Positions 1 through 9,365 of a stretch of DNA of 64,000 bases are shown here, piece by piece; the first letter of the stretch is position 1; the number at the start of each line of letters is the position of its first letter. Below the pieces are notes generated by a model that saw nothing but the letters and a program-made list of their open reading frames with translations, ran no database searches and had not been told where the DNA came from. The position numbers and the translations under genes are program-made. The DNA lies in NCBI GenBank assembly GCA_948567375.1, contig OX419757.1, forward strand, positions 6,138,001-6,202,000, written 5' to 3'. The stretch is from Lunularia cruciata. Lineage: Eukaryota > Streptophyta > Marchantiopsida > Lunulariales > Lunulariaceae.

Positions 1-492
1 GAGGTGAAACATGCGGTGGTGACATCTAAAAGGATGTTACACATGATTGAGAATATTGATCAGATAGAGGTTTCACCAAAAGAGAACTTCTACTAATAGA
101 ATGAAAGCCAAATTAGGCTTGAAAACTTTAGAGGCAATTTCGGAGGCCTAAATGGATGAATTAGGCCTAAAAAATGTGTTCTTTTTTCCCCAACAAAGAA
201 AAAGTGGGCCTTCCCTCCCCCTTGGTTTGTCTCACCAAGAGCTTTGCAACGGTATATCACCCACATGATTTTGAGATTCCTACAAGAAGATTCCCTAAAA
301 GATTTCCTCCGGTCAAAGTCTATTTGACCAACCAGATGGGACCAAGACCGACATGTCACCCCTCCAAGCAAGTAATCTAAAGGTGGAGCTTGCTGACAGG
401 TCACCTATGGAGTATTAGAGGATTAAGCGTGAAATTTTTGTTTCCTTTCTTTTATCTCTCTTGAAGAGATTGCTTGTCCTCAAAGTATTACA
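1..492 (+). repeat. Partial 5' LTR of element 1
   Basis: This stretch is homologous, in reverse complement, to the solo LTR at 12581-13317. Shared blocks include the actively recognisable 'ggaggcctaaatggatgaattaggcc' region (seen here near 150-170), the 'ggttggtcaaa'-type block and the terminal 'attaca'. It ends with CA at 491-492, one base before a primer-binding site, so this is the 3' part of the 5' LTR. The TG start lies left of the window. Small open frames inside it are not conserved and are treated as chance. Confidence 0.85.
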
Positions 493-493
493 A

Positions 494-505
494 TGGTATC
501 AGAGC
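494..505 (+). other. Primer-binding site (initiator-Met tRNA type)
   Basis: The bases TGGTATCAGAGC lie one base after the LTR end. This is the well-known plant LTR-retrotransposon primer site complementary to the 3' end of initiator methionine tRNA. Its position fixes the LTR boundary and the plus orientation of element 1. Confidence 0.9.
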
Positions 506-623
506 AAGTATTCTAATCCAAGAGAGTGGATCATCCCTCTTACAAGAGCACGAGCTACTGAAATTGAGTAATTTAAGACAGAGAACATAGTGCAAGTGCT
601 AGACTTGGGAAGAGCTTTAGAGA

Positions 624-854
624 GTGGATGGGATGGATGCACCAGAAGGGAAATTTCCTACACCTAGCTTCCTATTCTTGAATCCATTCCACATCAAGAT
701 TATGTATATTCAATGTGAGAAAATGAGACTATTGCTATTTTATGACTTTGGAGCAAAATTCATGGACAGAGTGATGAATTCACCAAACCCCGTGATTCTA
801 CTTGTGGTGGTATACAATAGAGAGTGGGATTTGATAATCTACATTCTATTGTGA
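624..854 (+). pseudogene. Leader open frame of element 1, shared with two other elements
   Basis: This 76-codon frame lies between the primer site and gag. Its C-terminal half resembles minus-strand frames at 34459-34256 (repeat G) and 62237-62026 (B2 leader). The shared pattern is an Asn/Pro-rich start (NPNP here, NPDP and NQDP elsewhere), a hydrophobic stretch with V..Y, then W/F-D/E-L/V-x-I/L-Y-I/V-L. No known domain is recognised. It may be the start of an upstream accessory ORF or an N-terminal gag extension. Whether it is translated is unknown. Confidence 0.4.
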
Positions 855-1103
855 TGTTATGGATCTGAATGTACCAAATTCTCACCCTTTCAATATGCAA
901 GTAGAAATCCATTTTGTAGTTAAACCAAAAGTGATGTTTAGTGATTTTGTAGTCCACAATTTTGGTGAGGAATATTATCAATGAGTGATGGCCTCTAAGG
1001 TCCCAATAGTAGTCCCCATAGTTTGTGCATCCTCTTGAGTGATCATTCTAACCCTCTATTGAAGTAGGAAGATGCAAGTGAACATTGATTGTGTGTAGGA
1101 ATC

Positions 1104-2117
1104 ATGGATCCTCAATTGCAGCAGTTGATGCAAGGAATGTAGGGGATGTTGAATGAGTTTTGAGAAATCAAGATCACCATGGAGGAATTGCAAAATCAAG
1201 TACATGCTATCAAGAAGGATCAAGTAATGCAAGAAGAAGAGCCGACTCATCAACCAACACCAACAATTGAAGTACTTGGATAGTTATGCATGCCGATGAC
1301 ACCGATTCCAATCAACAACCAAGCCACATTGCTACTACTAATGAAAAATACTTGCAACATCAAGCCTTAAAAGGGACATCATTCCATGTGAGTAGTGGAA
1401 ATTTGGATTTCAAGAATGAATTGATACCTTTGATTGTTCACAATAGAGATCACTGATCATTCTACAAGTGTGTTTGCATATGGGTACTTGATCTATAAGG
1501 CCTTCACATGGTATGATGCATGGGAACAATCATTGCTAATAGAAGGAAGAGAGGTCACTTGGACAGCCATGCAAGAAGGGCTGCTCAAGAATTTCCAATC
1601 TATGGATTCCATGAAAATGGCCCAAACTAGACTCTAGGGGTTGAAGCAAAAGAATAACATATAGGAGTACATGGAGGCATTTCTGAATCTACAGTTTGCA
1701 ATAACCGGTATGAGTCTAGTTAAAGCTCTTGATAATTTTAAAAGAGGATTAAACAAGCGGATTTGCCAAGAGATGCAAAATCCTAATATTGTTTTTGAAG
1801 CCATTGTTGGTGCCCAAAGAATAGCAAGGGCACTTGGAGGAGGTGAAGCAATAACACCAATGCAAAACTATCGGGTCGAGACACACCATTTTGGTGGACT
1901 AGTACCTATAGAATTGGGCAACATTTGGATCCAAGATAGAGGAGCAAGATCTCTCCAAGGAGAATGTAGCCGGGTCAAAGAAAGGAGAGAAGGAGTCCCA
2001 CGGGGAGAAGGGCATCAAGTAGAACAACAACGATGTTACAATTGTGGTAGAATTGGGCACGTAGCCATCAATTGTCATGCTCATCATCTTAGAGGCCCTC
2101 AGCCTCCATACAAGTGA
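1104..2117 (+). pseudogene. Gag of element 1 (broken)
   Basis: Gag is the structural protein that packages the retrotransposon RNA in cytoplasmic particles. One frame can be followed from the Met near 1104 to 2117, with several in-frame stops near 1140-1410, 1635 and 1662. The 1434-2117 part is the clearest: a capsid-like helical segment (ITGMSLVKALDNFKRGLNKR, 1701-1760) and a C-terminal zinc knuckle CYNCGRIGHVAINC (2035-2076, C-x2-C-x4-H-x4-C). The stops at 1635 and 1662 are TAG where a Gln codon CAG would fit. The start is uncertain because of decay. Confidence 0.75.
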
Positions 2118-2219
2118 CCTCTAAACCACATGGAGAGATGAACTGAAGAGGAAGCTATGGAAACCACATCAAAAAAATGAAGATCACCAATAAATGTACC
2201 TCACGGCCTTATTTGCTCA

Positions 2220-2444
2220 ATGAAGAAGAGTAAAAGCGGGAGGAGGAAGAAGACAAGTGTGCAAAGAAGGAGGAAGACAAATGCACAATTAATTGTTGTA
2301 AATGGAGTTCTAGAAGGCAATCCGGTGAGAGTGTTGATAGACCCTAGGGCAACAAAGAATTTCTTGTCTTGCTCTATTGCAATAAAGTTAGAAATGAAAC
2401 TAGAGAAGGATGAAAAGGACAAAGTAGAGTTATCTAATGGTTAG
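2220..2444 (+). pseudogene. Retropepsin-like protease fragment of element 1
   Basis: This fragment of the aspartic protease that would process the polyprotein lies in the same frame as gag. The active-site strand reads VRVLIDPRATKNFLS near 2326-2368. The usual D-S/T-G triad is here D-P-R, so the catalytic motif is damaged. The flanking hydrophobic residues and the following 'NFLS' are typical of gypsy proteases. The segment before it is Lys/Arg-rich and probably belongs to the gag-protease linker. The frame ends at a stop at 2442. Confidence 0.65.
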
Positions 2445-2553
2445 ACAAAGAGGATTGAACCATTACCTAGAAAGGTAATAAGAGGGTATCAAGAAGCAAT
2501 CAAGTAGTGAGTGATACAAATTGCTTGTTATGATGCAATCTTATATGCTATAG

Positions 2554-3628
2554 ATGGAACACTACAACTCCACGGTGGATTGGAGAAAGAAAGTAGTGAA
2601 AGCTAGTCAATGGAAGATCTTTGGGATTAAAGGAAGATCACAAAGGCAAGAGTTTCCTCTATATGTCATAATCATAAAGATCATATTTGTTGGTAAGCCA
2701 AATAGATGTTTCATGGATTTAATAAGAGAAGTCCAAGGTGCCCAACACAATGGACAAATTCTTGAGAAATTGAAAGATGTGGTCAATGAGTTCCAAGATG
2801 TCTTCTGGATGAATTACCCATAGGTTTACCACCAAAGAGGAGAGTAGATCACAAAATTGAGATACATCATGGGAAGATACCTCTTTGTAAGGCCCCATAT
2901 TGACTATCACCTTAGGAGTTGGAATGTAAGGCTGAAATTGAGGATATGTTACATAAGAGGTTTATCCAACCTAGTGTATCACCATATGGGCTCTTGTATT
3001 GTTTGTAAAGAAGGAAGATGGAACAATGCGCATGTGCATTGACTACCGAGGACTGAATCAACAAATAGTGATGAATAAATATCCATTACTTCGCATGGAT
3101 GACTTGTTTGATCAACTTAATGGAGCAAGGCACTTCACTAAATTGGATTTGTAGAGCGGTTACAACCAAATCAAAATTGTAGAAGAAGACATAAAAAAAA
3201 TGGCTTTTTGAACAAGGTATGATTACTTTGAGTATTTGGTGATGCCGTTTGGCCTCACCAATGCTCCAGCCACTTCCATGAGTTTGATGAATGACACATT
3301 TTGTCTGTACTTGGATAAAGTTGTTATCATTTTTCTTGATAACATCTTAGCCTACAGTAGGATGCTAATAGATCTGCAAGAAGTCCTCCAAATTTTACAA
3401 CAAAATAAATTGTATGCCAAAATTTCAAAGAGCAAGTTTGGCAAATTTGAAGTAGACTACTTAGGGTACAGAGTAAGTGTGGAGGGTATCCAAGTGTCAA
3501 CAAATAAAAAAGAGATCATTCAAAAATGGAGTGCTCAAGAAGATCAAACTCAACTCAAGAGTTTCTTGGGATTGATGGGGTTTTATTATCAATTTGTTAA
3601 GGACTTCTCCAAGATTGCAAACCTCTAA
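2554..3628 (+). pseudogene. Reverse transcriptase of element 1 (multiple frameshifts)
   Basis: The RNA-dependent DNA polymerase is spread over three frames. At 2764-2822 the conserved pre-RT segment 'VVNEFQDVF' is visible. The palm follows in broken frames between about 2830 and 3235 ('LDL*SGYNQIKI' near 3144). The best-preserved piece, 3236-3628, has MPFGLTNAPAT (3242-3274) and a degenerate active site FLDNILAY near 3331-3354, where YLDD is expected. After that comes the 'LGYRVSVEGIQVS' connection block. The second catalytic Asp is replaced by Asn, so this copy is inactive even apart from the frameshifts. Confidence 0.8.
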
Positions 3629-4263
3629 TAGCACTATTGAGCAAGGAGAAGAGGTAGATATGGGGAACCACACAAGAATTGGCCTTTCAGGTTTGAAAGA
3701 CACATTACTACATGCACCAATCTTGAAATGGTATGACCCAAAACTTCCAATCAAGATGGTTATAAATGCATCAAGTGTAACAATAAGAGTAGCCCTACAA
3801 CAAGAATGGCAGGATGGATGGCACCCAATTGCATATTTCTCTCTTAAATTGTTACCAGCAAAATGTAACTATCACACCACCAAACAAGAAGAGTTGGACA
3901 TTTCCTTGCAACCAAGCATTAGAAGCACTATCTGGATGAGAAGGTATTTGTGATAGAGACCAACCACAAACCTCTAGTCTACCTTGAGACACAAAAGGAT
4001 CTTTTTTTTGACAGATTCAATGGGTAGAATGGAGACAACAATTCAACATGACAATCAAATATATGGAAGGCAAGAAGAAAATTGCATATGTATTCACCCA
4101 AATGTCGATGGTAAATAATTTGGTGGTGGAAATCAAGATGAACATTGAATTCTGGCCCAAGATTCTTATTGCTACAAAATTTGATCCACAAATTGTAGAT
4201 GCTCAATCATCCAAAGGCATCACCAACACCCAAGGACTCACCTTCCGTGATGGTAGGTTGTAG
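3594..4263 (+). pseudogene. RNase H of element 1 (broken)
   Basis: This domain normally removes the RNA strand of the replication hybrid. Visible blocks are 'LLHAPILKWYDPKLPIKMVI' (3705-3764) followed by 'NASSVTIRVALQQ', where the first catalytic Asp would be expected and Asn is present. Then come 'HPIAYFSLKLLPAKCNYHT' and a damaged 'TTKQEELDI'. A later frame (4048-4263) carries 'MTIKYMEGKKKIAYVFTQMS', the degenerate form of the usual connection to integrase. At least one frameshift lies between about 3950 and 4048. Confidence 0.7.
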
Positions 4264-4546
4264 ATCGTAGATGATACGGATCTAAGAACCACCATCCTAG
4301 CAAAATGTCATAATTCTACCATTGTAGATCATATTGGAATGGACAAGACCTTAGATGTAGTCAAACACCATTACTATTGGCCCAAGATGAACAACTATAT
4401 GATGGAATATGTTTAGAGATGCCTAATTTGTCAAAAAAATAAGGCTTCTAATCAAGCTCCTATAGGACTCCTCCAACCTCTTCCCACTCCTACACAACAT
4501 TGGGAACAAGTAAGCATGGATTTGGTTTGTGAATTACCCAAGACCA
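4264..4546 (+). pseudogene. Integrase N-terminus of element 1, truncated by A1
   Basis: In the frame of 4048-4263 the HHCC zinc-binding region is readable: an H...H pair within 'CHNSTIVDHIG', then 'HHYYWPKM' and 'RCLICQKN' with the C-x2-C pair. The first catalytic block 'WEQVSMDLVCELPKT' follows near 4501-4546. One TAG lies just before RCLICQ, at a position where Gln is common. The domain is cut at 4546 by A1, so the rest of the catalytic core is missing. Confidence 0.75.
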
Positions 4547-5744
4547 TGTGACAACTTGCCAAATATCACTTTTGCGGTAATCAGGTAAGTAAAGTTTATT
4601 CACGTAGAGATATGAGTCAAAAATATCCAAATACAAAGCAAAATAACAATGTAGTTCTTCTTGATTGAGTCTTTAATCTGTTAGGTAGCAACAACTCACA
4701 TAAGAGAGTAACAAGCATTGACTCGCAGTCTTATCACAACAATTTGTCACCCATAATCACAAATCATTCAAATCTTTCCAAACAAACTTGATTGTGATGA
4801 TTCAGTCCTTCTCAAACATGGCTACTTCATAATAAAACTACTTTGCCTCCTAATTTTTTTGAACCCTTCCACTTTAGGCACAACTTCCTTGATCAAAATT
4901 GCTTCACATCAACTTAGCATTGCACTCACAGATGCAGAATACTACCAACACTACAATTCCTCTCAGATTTGTCAAGGCATTGCTTTGATTGCACTTCACT
5001 TAGGATCAAACACACCGAATGAAGATCAAGGCTATGGAATCCAACATCCAATAAACACATTGACTTGCACTTTGAATTTCTCCCAGCACTCACAAACACA
5101 AAAACACAAAATTGATACTCAGAATTAAGCTCATGCACTACTCCACAACACTTCATTTTATCTATTCTTTGGAATATGAACACTGAATAACAAAACACTA
5201 CAAATGCCTCCTTTAAATAGGTTGAGCACGTAACAATTAACTAACTTCCTAAACTACTTCCTAACAATCTCCAGATCTGAAATGACAACCCACTTCCTCA
5301 CATCTATTGATTCCTATCTCAAATCAAATATAAATCCGATCTGATGTCTACTTCTACATCATCTTCTAAACCTGAAGTAACTTCTTGCACTTTTCTGTCT
5401 TTGGGTCTATCTGATACTACTAATTCCTTTGCTATTTCTACTACTTCTGCCTTCTAAACTAGAATTGCACTCATATCTCTACATCTTTATCCTCTTACCC
5501 ACTCTTCTCTAATGTCTCAAACAACTGATCCAATCACATAATGTCTAATCTTGCACTATGAGTTCAGTCACTATTGCTACTTTTCCTTCAATTTCTATCA
5601 CATCATCAATCTTAATTGAAATTGAAGTCAAGGTATCCTAAATATCTTCTTTCCCTATTCTAAACCCTATTTCCTCTCATGTCTCTTGCAAGACCTCAAA
5701 GTCACCTTCACTACACTCTAAGGTACGACTACCTCAGATTTGGT
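4547..5744. mobile_element. Family A unit, copy A1 (left part, cut by A2)
   Basis: A1 begins TGTGACAAC, like the other A copies at 5745, 24139, 30868, 39460 and 50246. It shares their first block (the 'aatatcacttttgcggtaat' core) and about 1 kb of AT-rich non-coding sequence. Near 5336-5400 it still carries a decayed remnant of the 3' end of the antisense A-family gene. At 5744 the sequence is interrupted in a block that A5 continues (near 40490), and a second A unit begins. The right end of A1 is not in the window. Left flank GACCA. Confidence 0.8.
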
Positions 5745-8629
5745 TGTGACAATCTGGCAAATATCACTTTTGCGGTAATCGTGTAAGTAAAGTTTGTTCC
5801 CGTAGAGATACAAGTCAGAAATGTCCAAATACAAAGCAAAGTAACAATTTCAGTTCTTCTTGGTTGCATCTTTAATCTCTCAGGTAGAAACCACACCTAG
5901 AAGAGAGTAACAAGCATTGATTTGCAGTCTTGTCACAAATTAACACTCCATAATCACAACTCCATCAAATCTTTCCAAACAATCTTGATTGTGATGATTT
6001 AGGCTCTCCCAAAAACGGCACTTCATTGCAAAATGACTTCGCCTCAGAATTGTGTTCCACTCCTTCACTGAAGGCACAACTTCCTCAATCGAAATTGCTT
6101 CACATCAACCTCACACTGCACTCACAAATGCAGAATACTACCAACACTACAATTACTCTTAGATTTGTCAAGGCATTGCTTCGATTGCACTTAACTCAGG
6201 ATCAAACACAGAGAATGAAGCTCAAGGCTGTGGAATCCAACATCCAACATCCAACAAACATTTTGACTTGCACTTTGAATTTCTTCACACACTCACAAAC
6301 ACAAGTACAATGTTGATACTTGGAATCAAGCTCAAGCAACGAGCACTGCTTCACAACACTTTGCTTTATCTTTTCTCAAAAATTATGAGCACTAAACAAC
6401 ATCTCTCTGCAAATGCCACTCTTAAATAGTGAACAAATTGATAATTCTAACAACTATACCATTCTACAACAACTCTTCTAACCTGCAGATCCAAAATGAC
6501 AATGCACCTCTTCATGTCTACCTCTTCAAATCTCAAAATTATTACTAATCCGATCCGATGTCTTCTTCTTCCTCGGCTTTCAAACCCGAACCCGAAGTAA
6601 CTTTACTTCCTACTATTTTGTCCTCGGGTTTCATATCTTCTACTTCATCTACCAGATCCAACAATTCTCTTTCCTGATCTGAAATTGCACTAGTGGGTAA
6701 TCTATCTAACTCCTTATCTCCCGACCCATTATTCTCTAATGTCTCCAATGGTAACTCTGAAGACATTTGTACTCCTATGTTATCTACTTCGGGTTTTGCT
6801 CTAACATCTTTTCGAAGCTTTTCTATCTCTATTTTCACCAATTCTAATCTAATTGCAATATTATCTTCTACATCTAAGATCTTCCTGTCTACCCGAGTTC
6901 TGAGACTGATCAACAAGGCATTCATATCTGTATCCTTTGCTTGTCTTTGCCTTGTCTCCTGCACCAACAACTTCAACTCATGCAGCCTCGTCTCCTCAAT
7001 CCGAATGCTGGCTTCTGTACTTAACATTACATTCATTTGGAGGACTATCTCCTTCAATGGCTCCAATCTTGTCTTCCTCTCATGTTCACGATCTGCGAGC
7101 CAATCCTCCCGGTACATCGCCAACTCCACCTTGAACTCAGCTTTCACCGACTCCTTCTCCTTCTCCTTCTGGACAACCTTCTCCTCCTGATTACGAAGTA
7201 ACTCTCGTAATCAGTCTTCTTCTCTCTATCGTGCCGCCAACTCTTGTTGCCAAAGTTGCTTCTTCTCCTCGACACTCTCCATCACCCTATTGAGCTCCTG
7301 ATCCTTTGCAGCTACTCTCGCCATAGCATGGATTACCTCTACTCTTGAATCAACAAACTACTGCTTCAAGATCTCATACTCAACTACTTGTCTCTCCCTT
7401 GCTATGTCACTCTTCTTCACCAGATCCTCTCGATAACTTACTTCTCTCTTCAGGTCTTCAATTACCTGACTTCTCACCACTGCCTCCGCTTGCAGCACTT
7501 CCCTTTCCTCCTCACCTCGGGTTATACTCTTCTTCAACTCCGAGTTGTCTTCTTCTAATCTGGTCAATACCTGCAATATAGTCTTTACCTTTGGACATGT
7601 TGATTGCATTTCCTTCTTCTTGTGCTCCAACTTCACCAACAATGGGCACACAATCTCCCGCAGGTACTCCACTCCATCACTCAGGGTTACTTCTTCTTGC
7701 GTGGCCACTTCTTTTCAAACTTTGTGTTCATCCGATACTTGCCTTCTTCTCTGCAATCCTCGTATCAGAATCAAAGCTTCACTTCCCGAGCTTTTGCTTA
7801 CCTCTTCTTTTGCCTTACTTGGCCCCGCTTCACACTTCACCTTATGTCTCGAGCAAACTCCTTGCTGTACTGCAATCTTCTTCTCTTCGAGCACAATTAC
7901 TTTGTCTTCCAACTGCGTATTGTCTTCGGCTTCCATCTCTGCTTGCACTTCTTCTTCATATTCTTCAGCCGCTGGCGCCGATGTCATTTCTCCTCCTTCA
8001 TCACTATTGCTACTCGTATCCCCACTCTGCAGCGTTAGCTTAAGCACTTCCTCGTATGCTGAGTCTTCAGTTTTGAGCTCAGCATCTCCTTCTGAGTCTT
8101 CATCCTCCGACTTGATTACCACCATACCTTGCCTCGGGTTGCCTCTCCATGTCTTCCGAGGTTTCTTCATGTCTTCGGTGTCACCTTGCCGACCCCTCTT
8201 CTTTGTAGTCGGGGTATTCACTATGACCTCCACGTTCTTCCCCGTCTTTGTGTAGTAGTCGTTGGTGCTCCTGATCTGCAAGATGCATTGCTGCTCCTCA
8301 ACGTTGACCTCCTTTCACAAATCAGGATGGAAGTGTGACACCATCCGATTTCACTCCGCCGAGTTCAGCAAGTTAAGCCCAAGGTAGAAATGTGCTGCAA
8401 ATGGCACAATGTAGTGTGAAGGCGACTTATCCCGCAAATTCCACACCATCTGCCTCGTTCTCCCATGAAAACACCTCGCCCAATTGATCGGTTCTCCTGC
8501 AAAAAGCTTGTGAAAGAACACCACTTGGTGTTTCATCACATAAGTGGTTCTCTTCGGCTTCAAGATAGCCATCAGTGCACTCACAATCCCTCTCTTCACA
8601 AGGTCCTTGTAGCTCTCAACCTTGTATTG
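5745..8629. mobile_element. Family A unit, copy A2 (right end cut by B1)
   Basis: A second A unit starts TGTGACAATC and is inserted in A1. The first 800 bases (5745-6544) are the non-coding A left arm; I see no gene there. From 6545 it carries the minus-strand coiled-coil gene described separately. It stops at 8629, where the B1 LTR begins; the remainder of A2 is missing from the window, probably lost at the 15094 junction. It has no gag or pol domains. Confidence 0.8.
6545..8629 (-). pseudogene. Unrecognised coiled-coil protein carried by A2 (C-terminal two thirds)
   Basis: I do not recognise this protein. Reading leftward, the order is as follows. A globular segment at 8629-8351 includes 'MKHQVVFFHKLFAGEPINWA' and ends 'YLGLNLLNSAE'. 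A basic then Ser/Glu/Asp-rich segment follows at 8281-7715 ('TTKKRGRQGD' and acidic runs). Two long, Glu/Lys/Arg/Leu-rich regions (7708-7358 and 7147-6545) are strongly predicted by eye to be coiled coil. The C-terminus ends in GSD. Fragments are separated by stops and indels. Copies A3 (24936-27513) and A4 (from about 36805 leftward) align throughout. The N-terminus of this copy is cut by B1. Confidence 0.6.
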
Positions 8630-9317
8630 TGAGCCGGCCTGTCTCTCACTCAGGATGAACCTCTGATGGCTATTATGGTAGCGCACCATGGACTAAGAAG
8701 GCAAGGAACCCCAACTCCATCATACTCCTCCAAGGCTAACACTCCAAGACTCAAGACATTGCTCACTAGAGAACTCAATGAGAGAGAGATAGTTGCAAAT
8801 GAAAGGATGTTGAGTACCTCCTCACCCCTTGTTTATATACTTGTGAAATAGTTACGTACCAAAGTTACTAATTACCGTAGTAACTCAAGTTACTAGACTA
8901 AAAGTCAAGTAAAGTCAAAAAGTAGAAAGGAATATCCATTCACATGGGCATATTCCCCTAAGCATGTGGTCTTATCTTGACCCAACCACCAAGTCAAGGA
9001 TTCCTTCACATGGGCTATCCTTGGAATAAAGAAGAATCCAAAAGAAAAAGGTTTGCGGGCCCAAGAGTTCTCAACTCTTTCCTCAAAGCCAAACACCTAG
9101 GAATAATGCCAAGTCAACACACTAAAATCCAAAATAGTGGTGCTCATCTTTTCTACTTCCTCTAAAGTAAGGTCCACTCTATCTTAGCTATGACTAACTT
9201 TAGCTAACCATGACTAATATAGAACCATCCTTTATCTCTATAAATAATATCTCTTAAGTACTTGTAATACCAAGCTAAATATCACAATACCACACACATG
9301 CACAAATGGGTGTTACA
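8630..9317 (-). repeat. B1 3' LTR (688 bp)
   Basis: In element sense it runs TGTAACACCC...GGCTCACA. It is homologous to the two 692-bp LTRs of B2 over its whole length, with small indels. A plus-strand 'tctataaataatatc' block near 9237 gives a TATA-like element on the element's sense strand. Small frames inside (for example near 8666 and 8977) occur in all three LTR copies but only because the LTR is conserved. I treat them as non-coding. Confidence 0.9.
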
Positions 9318-9330
9318 TTTACCCCCGAAC
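9318..9330 (-). other. B1 polypurine tract
   Basis: Immediately internal to the 3' LTR the sense (minus) strand reads TTCGGGGGTAAA, a purine-rich run ending at the LTR start. The same tract occurs at 55801 in B2. This is the expected plus-strand primer position and confirms the minus orientation. Confidence 0.7.
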
Positions 9331-9365
9331 TAAGTTTTCACTTTGTCCTCAAAGTGAAGGTCTCT

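Larger units (their letters stand above)
1..4546 (+). mobile_element. Element 1: degenerate Ty3/gypsy retrotransposon, 5' end off-window, 3' end cut by A1
   Basis: The domain order on the plus strand is LTR, primer-binding site, leader, gag with a CCHC knuckle, protease, reverse transcriptase, RNase H and integrase, which is the gypsy order. All coding parts are broken by stops and frameshifts. The RT region lies in at least three frames, so this is an old copy. The element stops abruptly at 4546, where unit A1 begins inside integrase; its 3' remainder is not seen in the window. The Met-type primer site and the RT active-site context suggest a chromovirus-like lineage, but this is inference because the domains are too decayed to place by eye. 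Confidence 0.85.

Noticed and set aside
7345-8255. Long plus-strand frames opposite the A2 coiled-coil gene
   Set aside because: They are complements of Glu/Lys-rich codons, giving Ser/Leu-rich shadows.
8666-9165. Two ~62-codon frames repeated at 55147/55458 and 62273/62587
   Set aside because: They lie inside the B LTR and recur only because the LTR recurs; no start context or domain.
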